Positions 1 to 11,483 of a stretch of 64,000 bases of DNA are shown in pieces. The position numbers and the translations under genes are program-made. Below the pieces are notes generated by a model. It searched no databases. It had not been told where the DNA came from and saw only the letters and a program-made list of their open reading frames with translations. This DNA comes from Isoperla grammatica (taxonomy: Eukaryota > Arthropoda > Insecta > Plecoptera > Perlodidae). Positions within the stretch are counted from its first letter, which is position 1. Each line of letters starts with the position of its first letter. The stretch covers positions 39,628,579-39,692,578 of the forward strand of contig OX246746.1 in assembly GCA_945910005.1 (NCBI GenBank), read 5' to 3'.

Positions 1-2325
1 GTTGTAGTTTTCCATAACATGCTTGGATAAGAAGATTTGTATGTTTTTTAAATCTTAGTCCGGAGTCTAGATATAATCCTAGATTTTTATATACATCTGC
101 TATTGGAATTATTTTTCCTCCTATTGATATCTGAAAGTTTGGGTCACATGTCTGTGACAGTACTTTTGTAAGACCTTTTGGTTGACCAAAGTAAATGACT
201 GCTGACTTGCTTGGGTTAATAATAAGTGATTGTTTTTTAGATGTTTCCTCGATATTTTTAAGTTCTAAATTAATTTCCCTAACTGCTTCATTGTGATTTT
301 CAAAAAGAAATGAGTGATATTTTTGCGTATCATCAGCATGGGTTTTGCATGGGTTTTGCCATAACGTGTCCGATTGATTATGTCTGATGTATATATTGAA
401 AAAAATAGAGGGCTTAGGATAGCCCCTTGTGGGACACCTGAGGTGACCCTTTCTGCATTTGATAGCTCCATACCTATTTTTACTTTTTGAAATCTGTTAG
501 TTAGGAAACTTTCTATTAATGTGAATGCTGATTTATTTAGTCCAAAATATGAAAGTTTAGCTAGGAGAAGAGAGTGATCAAGCGTATCAAAGGCTTTCGA
601 GTAATCTAGTAGCACTAGTGCGGTAACCATACTTGCATCATTTGCTCTAATTATGTCATCTACAATGTGTGCCAGAGCTGTTGTTGTACTGTGGTTTGAC
701 CTGAAACCTGATTGATTCTCAGGGATTATATTATTTTTAGAGCAGTGTTCTAACAGTTGAGCATAGATTATCTTTTCCATGGCCTTAGATAAGACTGGTA
801 AAATACTTATAGGTCGTAAGTCCTTCAATTCTTCTGGGTTAGCTGTTTTCGGCAAGGGTCTAACTAATGAAAATTTCCAAATTTCTGGAAATGTATTTTT
901 TTCAATACAATTATTCACTATGTGGGTTATTTCAAGGCAACAGAATGGCAAACATAAGTTTAACATGGTTAGCGAGATTCCATCATCCCCTATTGCATTA
1001 GTTTTTATTGACTTCAGCACTTTTAGAACTTGTCTGACACTAACGGTTTGAAAACTGAGTTTGTATTTGACATTTGGTGACACATTTTCTTTATAAAAAG
1101 CTAATGTTTCAGGGTCTGCACATTGAGGCTTTATTGCATTGAGGTAGAAGTTGTTTATGGTATTCACATCTGCTAAATGGCCAGGGATGTCATACATTTT
1201 TGGTTTATTGTGTATTTCTAGTTTTTCTAACACTTTCCATATTTTTTGGGGGTTATTTTTATTGTTTTTTACTTCGAATTTAATATAAGCTGCCTTTTCT
1301 CTTCTTATAGCTGATGTAGTTTCATTCCTTAGTGTCCTGTAACTTTCCCAATCATTAAGTGATTTTGATTTTTTCCATTTTATATATGCATTCTCTCGAG
1401 CTGTTATCATTGTTTTGATATTGTAAGTTAACCATAGGGCTTTAGGTTTAGATACTCTAATTGATTTAATAGGTGCATGCTTGTCCATTAATGATATGAT
1501 AATTTTGTTTAGTGTTTCGATTTGAAGGTTTGGGTCATCTCTGTATTTGTAAATGTCTTCCCATGTGTTGTGTGAAGCATCTTCTGAGAATGCATCTATA
1601 TCCATATTTTTAAAGTCTCTGATAGTTTTAATCTCTTGTATGAATTTATATTTTTTATACTTTATACAGCAATATACAAGGTCGTGATCTGATATCCCAC
1701 TAGCATCAATAGTTCCACTTTCTCTAACTCCTTCCAGGTCACTAATTATGATGTGGTCTATAAGTGTGTTCGTAGTATTGGAAAATCTGGTTGGTGATTC
1801 GATAACCTGTGATAATTTATATGCTCAGGAGATTTTCTAGTAATTTGCAACCCATATCGTCTTTACTAAGAAGGTTTATATTAAGATCTCCTATGCAAAT
1901 GATATCATCTGATTCTACCAACATGCTACTAATAGATTCTTCTAATTGACTAATTGCAACTCCACAGTTGGCCTTTGGAGGCCTATAAACAATACCAAGA
2001 CTAATTTTCTTTGATTTGATTTTGATTTGAACCCACAATTCTTCCAGTAGGGAATTTGGCTTGCAATGTGTAGATATGGTTGTAGATCTACAGTTTATTT
2101 CATTTTTTACATAAACTCCAACTCCCCCCCCTCTACCAACTCTATCAGCCCTCCATAGTCTGTATCCCTCTATTTGGACATTTATGGAATCAAATGATGG
2201 CAATTAGCCAGGTTTCAGTTATGCCTAACACATCTATATTGTTCTTACTAATTATGTGCTTTACTTCTTCTATGCTGGGTACTAACGATCGTACATTCAA
2301 ATGTGCTATTTTAAAATTATTCATA
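1..2325 (-). pseudogene. LINE ORF2 (APE endonuclease + reverse transcriptase), broken, runs off the left edge
   Basis: ORF2 of a non-LTR retrotransposon of the CR1/L2/Jockey group; the product would nick DNA and reverse-transcribe the element RNA. It begins near 2325 with an endonuclease start (MNNFKIAHLNVRS, then ITETWL). GDLNINLL follows near 1880 and ISDHDLVY near 1690. The RT region (1605-265) shows LRPISILP, QSGFRSNHST, DYSKAFDTLDH and TSGVPQGAILSPLFF. The catalytic HADDTQ and the INPSKS thumb motif lie beyond, toward base 1. At least three frame breaks are visible: just after TETWL (about 2205), near 1820, and an 11-bp tandem duplication at about 341-362 directly before the ADD motif. 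It therefore cannot make a full product. ORF1 lies upstream at 2815-3525. The clade within the Jockey/CR1/L2 group is uncertain. Confidence 0.9.
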
Positions 2326-2814
2326 GTATGTAAGTAGATATATTGATTGAATTATACGTATCGTTCTTTTAGGCCTAGTTTATAATAGATGTAAGTATAA
2401 CACCAATGGAAACACTAATAAGGTGATCCTCTCTGCCTTATTTTATAATTTAGATTGATGGATATTAAATTTAGAATAATATGATTATATTTTAGATTAA
2501 AAGGTCCTGCTATAGGCTCTAAAACAAAATTTTTTTTTGTTTGGTTACAGATATGAACCTATAGGCCTAGAATTTACACTATATTTACACCTTATTTACA
2601 CTTATAAGGTGATCTCCTCTGCCTTATTTTCTGATTTAGATTGAAGGATATTTGAGTAGAATAGTATGATTATTTAGACTAAAAGGTCCTGTTATGGGCT
2701 CTAAAACAATTTTTTTAAAGTTTGGGTACAAATATGAACCTAGGCGTAGAAAGCTGTGTTAGGCCGATAGGCCTATAGATTAACCCAGTAGGCCTTATCC
2801 TAGATAGCCTGGCC
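2326..2814 (-). other. LINE spacer between ORF1 and ORF2 with a tandem duplication
   Basis: Non-coding spacer between the two LINE ORFs. It holds two diverged copies of a roughly 180-bp block: AAGGTGATC near 2421 and again near 2603, each followed by CTCTGCCTTATTTT and ending near AAGGTCCTG and GGCTCTAAAACAA. No ORF or promoter was recognised. Confidence 0.6.
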
Positions 2815-3525
2815 CTAGCCTTCCGAATTTTCTGCTAACTCCTTGGCACAGGTAATGACAATTTTTTTGCTACCTGTGTTAACTTTAATCCTACCGTCTT
2901 CGGTCCAAACATTCCTCATGCCGTACTTGTTCACTGCTGCATTCAGTAGTACCATTTGGGATTGGGTGAGATCTTCTTTTATTGTGACTCCTGTTTTCCG
3001 GAGCGCCGACTTCTTGGAGAACACTGCCGCTTTGTCTCTATAGCTGACGAGTTTCACAATGATTGCCCTGGGTTTGTTAGGGTTTGGCCTACCAACTCGG
3101 TGAGAGCGATCAATTGCATCTAGAGGAAGCTGTACCCCTAGCGCGTTTTGAAACATCTCCAGTACAATATCGTCCGTACTTTCACGTGGCGTCTCCTTTA
3201 TCCCGAAGACGCGGATGTTGTTACGTCTGCTGTATTGCTCTGTTTCGGACAGCTTGTATGTTAAATGAGCGATTTCTTTATCCCGCTGCGTAATGTCCGC
3301 CTGAAGTTTGGCAATTTTATTGTTCAGAGTAGCGAGTTGCTCGTTCACTTTTGTGGTTATGTTCTCCATGATTGTGTCGGCTATTATTTTTGCAATTGTA
3401 TCTGCCAGGTGTTTGTTGAACTCGGGTGCTTTTAGCACTTCTTTCAGTATGTCCCTGGCTAGAATACTGGTCTCCTCGCTTCTTTTCAACTCCCCAACCG
3501 TCTGTATTGTATTTCGTTTCCCCAT
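2815..3525 (-). CDS. LINE ORF1 protein (coiled-coil, RNA-binding type)
   Basis: A 236-residue open frame upstream of ORF2 on the same strand. Family knowledge: such ORF1 proteins coat the element RNA and act as chaperones. The start MGKRNTIQTVGEL at 3525 is chosen over the longer frame beginning at 3675 because the first 50 residues of the longer frame look like translated 5' UTR. A coiled-coil-like segment (KVNEQLATLNNKIAKLQADI and onward) covers about residues 75-115. It is followed by SRRNNIRVFGIKET, then a basic segment with DRSHRVGRPNPNKPRAIIVK, and a C-terminal part with GVTIKEDLT and VWTEDGRIKV, the usual layout of invertebrate L1/L2/CR1 ORF1 proteins. The frame is fully open, unlike ORF2. 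The 5' end of the element lies somewhere between 3525 and the minisatellite at about 3790. Confidence 0.8.
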   Translation of the reverse strand: MGKRNTIQTVGELKRSEETSILARDILKEVLKAPEFNKHLADTIAKIIADTIMENITTKVNEQLATLNNKIAKLQADITQRDKEIAHLTYKLSETEQYSRRNNIRVFGIKETPRESTDDIVLEMFQNALGVQLPLDAIDRSHRVGRPNPNKPRAIIVKLVSYRDKAAVFSKKSALRKTGVTIKEDLTQSQMVLLNAAVNKYGMRNVWTEDGRIKVNTGSKKIVITCAKELAENSEG

Positions 3526-3791
3526 GGTGATGGTATGGCCTAGGCCTAAGCCTAGCAAGCTGTGCACTCCTAGTTTGGGTTGTTGATGATGCGGGATTTC
3601 TACGTTAATAACACACTTTCTATTGAACTGTATACATATTATTGTACTTAACGCTTCAATAAACACTTCAGCCACAGTTTAAGATTGCTATCAATGCATA
3701 TTGATGTAATTTGGAGACCTTTGGGCCAGGACACACAAACCTAGTGAGCTGAGTAGGCGGCCATCTTCCATATGAACATGCAACATATGAA

Positions 3792-6700
3792 GACGTATAT
3801 GTGCCATGTGTGTACCATGCCATACGACAAGGACTGGCTCCTAGTGCATGGTACACACATGGCACATATACGTCGCGCCAAGGACAGGCTCCTAGTGCAT
3901 GGTACACACATGGCACATATACGTCGCGCCAAGGACTGGGTCGTATGGCATGGTACACACATGGCACATATACGTCGCGCCAAGGACAGGCTCCTATTGC
4001 ATGGTACACACATGGCACATATACGTCGCGCCAAGGACTGGGTAGTATGGCATGGTACACACATGGCACATATACGTCGCGCCAAGGACTGGGTCCTATT
4101 GCATGGTACACACATGGCACATATACGTCGCGCCAAGGACAGGCTCCTAGTGCATGGTACACACATGGCACATATACGTCGCGCCAAGGACTGGGTCGTA
4201 TGGCATGGTACACACATGGCACATATACGTCGCGCCAAGGACAGGCTCCTATTGCATGGTACACACATGGCACATATACGTCGCGCCAAGGACTGGGTCG
4301 TATGGCATGGTACACACATGGCACATATACGTCGCGCCAAGGACAGGCTCCTATTGCATGGTACACACATGGCACATATACGTCGCGCCAAGGACTGGGT
4401 AGTATGGCATGGTACACACATGGCACATATACGTCGCGCCAAGGACAGGCTCCTAGTGCATGGTACACACATGGCACATATACGTCGCGCCAAGGACTGG
4501 GTCGTATGGCATGGTACACACATGGCACATATACGTCGCGCCAAGTACTGGCTCCTAGTGCATGGTACATACATGGCACATATACGTCGCGCCAAGGACT
4601 GGCTCCTAGTGCATGGTACACACATGGCACATATACGTCGCGCCAAGGACTGGGTCGTATGGCATGATACATACATGGCACATATACGTCGCGCCAAGGA
4701 CTGGCTCCTAGTGCATGGTACATACATGGCACATATACGTCGCGCCAAGGACTGTCTCCTAGTGCATGGTACACACATGGCACATATACGTCGCGCCAAG
4801 GACTGGGTCGTATGGCATGATACATACATGGCACATATACGTCGCGCCAAGGACTGGGTCGTATGGCATGGTACACACATGGCACATATACGTCGCGCCA
4901 AGGACTGGGTCCTATTGCATGGTACACACATGGCACATATACGTCGCGCCAAGGACTGGGTCCTATTGCATGGTACACACATGGCACATATACGTCGCGC
5001 CAAGGACAGGCTCCTAGTGCATGGTACACACATGGCACATATACGTCGCGCCAAGGACTGGCTCCTAGTGCATGGTACACACATGGCACATATACGTCGC
5101 GCCAAGGACTGGCTCCTAGTGCATGGTACACACATGGCACATATACGTCGCGCCAAGGACTGGGTCGTATGGCATGGTACACACATGGCACATATACGTC
5201 GCGCCAAGGACTGGGTCGTATGGCATGGTACACACATGGCACATATACGTCGCGCCAAGGACTGGGTCGTATGGCATGGTACACACATGGCACATATACG
5301 TCGCGCCAAGGACTGGGTCGTATGGCATGGTACACACATGGCACATATACGTCGCGCCAAGTACTGGCTCCTAGTGCATGGTACATACATGGCACATATA
5401 CGTCGCGCCAAGGACTGGCTCCTAGTGCATGGTACACACATGGCACATATACGTCGCGCCAAGGACTGGGTCCTATTGCATGGTACACACATGGCACATA
5501 TACGTCGCGCCAAGGACTGGCTCCTATTGCATGGTACACACATGGCACATATACGTCGCGCCAAGGACAGGCTCCTAGTACATGGTACACACATGGCACA
5601 TATACGTCGCGCCAAGGACTGGGTCCTATTGCATGGTACACACATGGCACATATACGTCGCGCCAAGGACAGGCTCCTAGTGCATAGTACACACATGGCA
5701 CATATACGTCGCGCCAAGGACTGGCTCCTAGTGCATGGTACACACATGGCACATATACGTCGCGCCAAGGACTGGGTCGTATGGCATGGTACACACATGG
5801 CACATATACGTCGCGCCAAGTACTGGCTCCTAGTGCATGGTACATACATGGCACATATACGTCGCGCCAAGGACTGGCTCCTAGTGCATGGTACACACAT
5901 GGCACATATACGTCGCGCCAAGGACAGGCTCCTAGTGCATGGTACACACATGGCACATATACGTCGCGCCAAGGACTGGCTCCTAGTGCATGGTACACAC
6001 ATGGCACATATACGTCGCGCCAAGGACTGGGTCGTATGGCATGGTACACACATGGCACATATACGTCGCGCCAAGTACTGGCTCCTAGTGCATGGTACAT
6101 ACATGGCACATATACGTCGCGCCAAGGACTGGCTCCTAGTGCATGGTACACACATGGCACATATACGTCGCGCCAAGGACTGGGTCCTATTGCATGGTAC
6201 ACACATGGCACATATACGTCGCGCCAAGGACAGGCTCCTAGTGCATGGTACACACATGGCACATATACGTCGCGCCAAGGACTGGGTCCTATTGCATGGT
6301 ACACACATGGCACATATACGTCGCGCCAAGGACTGGCTCCTAGTGCATGGTACACACATGGCACATATACGTCGCGCCAAGGACTGGGTCGTATGGCATG
6401 GTACACACATGGCACATATACGTCGCGCCAAGTACTGGCTCCTAGTGCATGGTACATACATGGCACATATACGTCGCGCCAAGGACAGGCTCCTAGTGCA
6501 TGGTACACACATGGCACATATACGTCGCGCCAAGGACTGGGTCGTATGGCATGATACATACATGGCACATATACGTCGCGCCAAGGACTGGGTCGTATGG
6601 CATGGTACACACATGGCACATATACGTCGCGCCAAGGACTGGGTCCTATTGCATGGTACACACATGGCACATATACGTCGCGCCAAGGACTGGGTCCTAT

Positions 6701-9037
6701 TGCATGGTACACACATGGCACATATACGTCGCGCCAAGGACAGGCTCCTAGTGCATGGTACACACATGGCACATATACGTCGCGCCAAGGACTGGCTCCT
6801 AGTGCATGGTACACACATGGCACATATACGTCGCGCCAAGGACTGGCTCCTAGTGCATGGTACACACATGGCATATATACGTCGCGCCAAGGACTGGGTC
6901 GTATGGCATGGTACACACATGGCACATATACGTCGCGCCAAGGACTGGGTCGTATGGCATGGTACACACATGGCACATATACGTCGCGCCAAGGACTGGG
7001 TCGTATGGCATGGTACACACATGGCACATATACGTCGCGCCAAGGACTGGGTCGTATGGCATGGTACACACATGGCACATATACGTCGCGCCAAGTACTG
7101 GCTCCTAGTGCATGGTACATACATGGCACATATACGTCGCGCCAAGGACTGGCTCCTAGTGCATGGTACACACATGGCACATATACGTCGCGCCAAGGAC
7201 TGGGTCCTATTGCATGGTACACACATGGCACATATACGTCGCGCCAAGGACAGGCTCCTAGTGCATGGTACACACATGGCACATATACGTCGCGCCAAGG
7301 ACTGGGTCCTATTGCATGGTACACACATGGCACATATACGTCGCGCCAAGGACAGGCTCCTAGTGCATGGTACACACATGGCACATATACGTCGCGCCAA
7401 GGACTGGCTCCTAGTGCATGGTACACACATGGCACATATACGTCGCGCCAAGGACTGGGTCGTATGGCATGGTACACACATGGCACATATACGTCGCGCC
7501 AAGTACTGGCTCCTAGTGCATGGTACATACATGGCACATATACGTCGCGCCAAGGACTGGCTCCTAGTGCATGGTACACACATGGCACATATACGTCGCG
7601 CCAAGGACTGGGTCCTATTGCATGGTACACACATGGCACATATACGTCGCGCCAAGGACTGGCTCCTATTGCATGGTACACACATGGCACATATACGTCG
7701 CGCCAAGGACAGGCTCCTAGTGCATGGTACACACATGGCACATTTACGTCGCGCCAAGGACTGGCTCCTAGTGCATGGTACACACATGGCACATATACGT
7801 CGCGCCAAGGACTGGGTCCTATTGCATGGTACACACATGGCACATATACGTCGCGCCAAGGACTGTCTCCTAGTGCATGGTACACACATGGCACATATAC
7901 GTCGCGCCAAGGACAGGCTCCTAGTGCATGGTACACACATGGCACATATACGTCGCAAAAAGGACTGGCTCCTATTGCATGGTACACACATGGCACATAT
8001 ACGTCGCGCCAAGGACTGGCTCCTAGTGCATGGTACACACATGGCACATATACGTCGCAAAAAGGACTGGCTCCTATTGCATGGTACACACATGGCACAT
8101 ATACGTCGCGCCAAGGACTGGCTCCTAGTGCATGGTACACACATGGCACATATACGTCGCGCCAAGGACTGGCTCCTAGTGCATGGTACACACATGGCAC
8201 ATATACGTCGCAAAAAGGACTGTCTCCTAGTGCATGGTACACACATGGCACATATACGTCGCAAAAAGGACTGTCTCCTAGTGCATGGTACACACATGGC
8301 ACATATACGTCGCGCCAAGGACTGGCTCCTAGTGCATGGTACACACATGGCACATATACGTCGCAAAAAGGACTGTCTCCTAGTGCATGGTACACACATG
8401 GCACATATACGTCGCGTCAAGGACTGGGTCGTATGACATGGTACACACATGGCACATATACGTCGCGCCAAGGACTGGGTCGTATGGCATGGTACACACA
8501 TGGCACATATACGTCGCGCCAAGGACTGGGTCGTATGGCATGATACATACATGGCACATATACGTCGCGCCAAGGACTGGGTCGTATGGCATGGTACACA
8601 CATGGCACATATACGTCGCGCCAAGGACTGGGTCCTATTGCATGGTACACACATGGCACATATACGTCGCGCCAAGGACAGGCTCCTAGTGCATGGTACA
8701 CACATGGCACATATACGTCGCGCCAAGGACAGGCTCCTAGTGCATGGTACACACATGGCACATATACGTCGCGCCAAGGACTGGCTCCTAGTGCATGGTA
8801 CACACATGGCACATATACGTCGCGCCAAGGACTGGCTCCTATTGCATGGTACACACATGGCACATATACGTCGCGCCAAGGACAGGCTCCTAGTGCATGG
8901 TACACACATGGCACATATACGTCGCGCCAAGGACTGGGTAGTAGGACATGGTACACACATGGCACATATACGTCGCGCCAAGGACTGGGTCTATTGACAT
9001 GGTACACACATGTCACATATACGTCACGCCAAGGACT
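3792..9037. repeat. 51-bp minisatellite array, about 102 units
   Basis: Tandem array of a 51-bp unit (core GGTACACACATGGCACATAT then ACGTCGCGCCAAGGAC, then a variable 12-15 bases). Units differ mainly at a handful of sites: GGACTGGCTCCTAGTG, GGACAGGCTCCTAGTG, GGACTGGGTCGTATGG, GGACTGGGTCCTATTG, GTACTGG, GCAAAAAGGACTG. No length change that is not a multiple of 3 is seen. Because 51 is divisible by 3 and the unit lacks stops in several frames, the array produces very long frames on both strands (for example 3741-8981 and 3668-8404 minus, 3772-8436 plus). These are treated as accidents of period, not genes. Unit order itself repeats at larger scale (1734 bp = 34 units). At the left edge the unit is inverted. 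Confidence 0.97.
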
Positions 9038-9102
9038 GGGTTTATATAAAAATAAAATAAAAATGAAATATTACTCATTCCTTAGAAGTCTGATTAAATA
9101 AG

Positions 9103-10282
9103 CTGGAGGGGGTCAATTTACTATCTCTTGTCGTCTTACTGCGACTATCGACAGCAGTGTTGTAATATTTACGATAAAGTTACCTTGGGCGCATGTGCAC
9201 TACTTTTAGTGCCTTCTGTAGACGTGTGCATACAAGCATAATAGGCCGTGCATGTTTGGCGGTTATTTCAAACGTGTTTGGAACCAACTTGTAACAGCGA
9301 ACGGAAGAAATGATTTGCAGTTTTTAATGGCACAATGTATAATTATGTTTGAACAATATATCATTGGTTCTTAGATAATAATTCAAAGTAATTACTATTG
9401 CAAGCAGATACAATGCATACATTTGTCACCACCAACAAACCTTGCGACAACTAGTCGCTCGTAAAGACACATCCTTCTTTGTTAACAATTAGACTTTTTC
9501 TATTGAAATGTATTTTTGTGGCTGTGGTTCGAATGAAACAAAAATTAGAGATATTGAGAACACGCCGCCAAAACGTCACTTCAACTCGTATTTGACGTAA
9601 AACAAGTGTAATTAGTCAATATGTTTGCAACAATTACGGTATAAAGTAACAGAGAAAGTGAGCGAAGACTTTTAGTGGTACATAGTATAGCATTAAAGAT
9701 GATTGATTGATTAATGGGGCTTAACGTCTCATATTTATGCAACGATGGCTAATCGAGACGATGAGCGGGTGATAATGAAGATGAGAAAGATGATTATGAA
9801 GAATAAAGCCACATCCGAATCAGATCCATTGTACGTCGCGTGGGTCGTCATACGGGAGTCCAGCAAGGGAGGGCAGGGCCGAGTGGGAGGAGAAATATTC
9901 AATGGGACAGTGGGGGGGAAAGGGGATTGGGGTGTGGACTGCACTTCGTCTGACTTCTCCTCCTCGACCAGTCCGGCTAGGGTGGCCCTACCAGAAGCAT
10001 ACGCTTCCGCCGGCATAGCTCTCGGGATCAACAAAGCACGCAAACCTGCCCACCACGATAAGGTGGCAGTCCCTGGGCAGGGTATAGCATTAAAGCATAG
10101 CATAGTATCACATAGTATAGTTGTGCTGTACAGTGCTACAACCCGTTATACATGGTCAGAGGGTCGCCAGGTCGATCCCTACATACACTGCGCATGCGCA
10201 CGGGCCAACTATATTGTAAATATTACAACAATGCTGTCGATAGTCGCAGTCGAACGACAAGAGTTAGTCAATTGACCCCCAG
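9103..10282. mobile_element. Non-autonomous DNA element with roughly 110-bp terminal inverted repeats
   Basis: The left end starting CTGGAGGGGGTCAATT (9103) is inverted at the right end as AATTGACCCCCAG (10282). The match continues through CTCTTGTCGT, GCGACTATCGACAGCA and TGTTGTAATATTTAC to a GCGCATG-type segment about 110 bp in. No transposase frame is present inside. Possible target duplication ATAA (left ATAAG, right ATAAA) is imperfect, so the superfamily is not assigned. A SINE copy (9699-10081) is inserted within it. Confidence 0.7.
9699..10081 (+). mobile_element. SINE-like retroposon copy 1 (TTAACGTCTCAT family, tail type I)
   Basis: Insertion flanked by a 14-bp direct repeat, GTATAGCATTAAAG at 9685-9698 and 10082-10095. 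The head has GATTGATTAATGGGGCTTAA then CGTCTCATATTT, and the body GGCTAATCGAGACGATGAGC. The tail (type I) has GACTTCTCCTCCTCGACC and CCCACCACGATAAGG. No poly(A) is seen. TSD length fits target-primed reverse transcription by a LINE. Short frames inside it are not considered genes. Four other copies occur in the window. Confidence 0.85.
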
Positions 10283-10828
10283 ATAAATCGAAGGGTGACG
10301 GTAGCCTGTACAGTGACCTTGGCACAGGCGTTCACAAAGTAGCAACAGTGTAGTAGGCCTAATGCTATCTCAAGCGCGATACGAGAGGAAAGAACACAAG
10401 CCTTTGTTTAGCATCGGGAATCCACAACACACAACAATTAAATAACCGGACCGGTTATTTAATAGTCCATTCGAGTTTACAGATCTAGAGAGAAGTATAA
10501 TTCAGAAGCAATTCAAGCTCGTCACCTGTTTTATCGTCATCTGTCAGATTAGTTATTTATTTATCAAACATTTCCCAATACAAAAAAATACACTTTTTTT
10601 TGGTAATTGTCCTTTATCTTCATCCATCACCACTCATCATCTCGAATGGAGTGATTTAATTGTCGAGGAGAGGGGGCATCACGTCTTCAGCTCTGACAAG
10701 CGTCCGCGGTCGTGTTGTTGAGTGTCGGTGTAGCCCATAGATCCTAAGCGTATGCAATTAGGATCATACTTATCATACTATTATTGCAGGTATTTACAAT
10801 AATAAATTAAGTATATTTTCATAATTCA
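10283..10828. other. Intergenic, nothing recognised
   Basis: AT-rich sequence with no supported ORF or repeat family. A short inverted motif ATAACCGG/CCGGTTAT is seen near 10442-10460. Confidence 0.5.
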
Positions 10829-11100
10829 GGTGGCTCGTTGGTCCAGTGGTATGCGTCTCTGCTTCCAATGCAGAAGGACTGGGGTTCAAATCTCGCTTCA
10901 GGCAGAAGTTTTTTAACTTCTATTATGGATTCAATTCCATCACTTCTTGGCTTAGGAATAAGTAAACGGTGACTTTGGAGCCGTCCTAGCAACGAAGCAC
11001 TCAATAAATTCAAAGTTCTAAATCGGCTTTGTTGATTCTGGCATTTGTCCGCAGGTGTTCGCACTGTCCAATCACTGATTCGTGTTTCATATTTGAAATA
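10829..11100 (+). mobile_element. tRNA-derived SINE head (tRNA-Pro/Trp-like) with unique tail
   Basis: GGCTCGTTGGTCCAGTGGTA at 10832 resembles a tRNA 5' half including an A box. TCTGC/GCAGA form a 5-bp anticodon stem around TTCCAAT, and GGGTTCAAATCTC is a B box. The acceptor stem and T stem do not pair properly, so this is a tRNA-derived repeat or pseudogene and not a working tRNA gene. The downstream end of the repeat is not defined. Confidence 0.5.
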
Positions 11101-11483
11101 TAGATCCTTGATTGGTTATCGTTCACTCGTCGATGGTGTTTGGAGCCTACAGGGTTGGTTTAGTCGCTTAGCTTATCCCCCACTGTAAATCAGTTTAGTT
11201 ACTGAGTGGGTAGACTCTAAAAATAATTTTATTAATTTATTTTATTTTATTCATACAAAGATTCACATTCTTAAGTTTGCTACTATGTTATTTTGTTGCA
11301 ACGTTCGTTTTGTTCTTGTAAATAAGCATGACATTGAAACAAGGACTCAACAGGCATGTCGAATAAGAATAGGGAATTTTCGGATGATTTTTTCCTTACT
11401 TACTTTATTCTGTTCCTACATCTGCTTTATTTCATTGTGAGCTCCTTATATCTGCTCATTTTTTCTCGCTTTGTTACCTTACA
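11101..11483. other. Intergenic, AT-rich
   Basis: No coding frame or recognised repeat; sequence leads into the 1.4-kb tandem array. Confidence 0.4.

Noticed and set aside
3668..8981. Giant minus-strand ORFs (1578 and 1746 codons) and plus ORFs across the minisatellite
   Set aside because: They result from a 51-bp unit without stop codons. Several overlapping frames on both strands are equally open, so there is no evidence that any one is a gene.
3792..9037. CRISPR-like array
   Set aside because: Units are contiguous and variation is confined to a few sites. There are no unique spacers and the context is eukaryotic.
9745..10275. 176-aa ORF and similar ORFs at 16822, 24779, 28801 and 34265
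   Set aside because: They start in the SINE head (ATGGCTAATCGAGACGAT) and are frames through a non-coding retroposon.
10832..10905. Functional tRNA gene
   Set aside because: A good anticodon stem and B box are present, but acceptor and T stems do not pair; better read as a tRNA-derived SINE.
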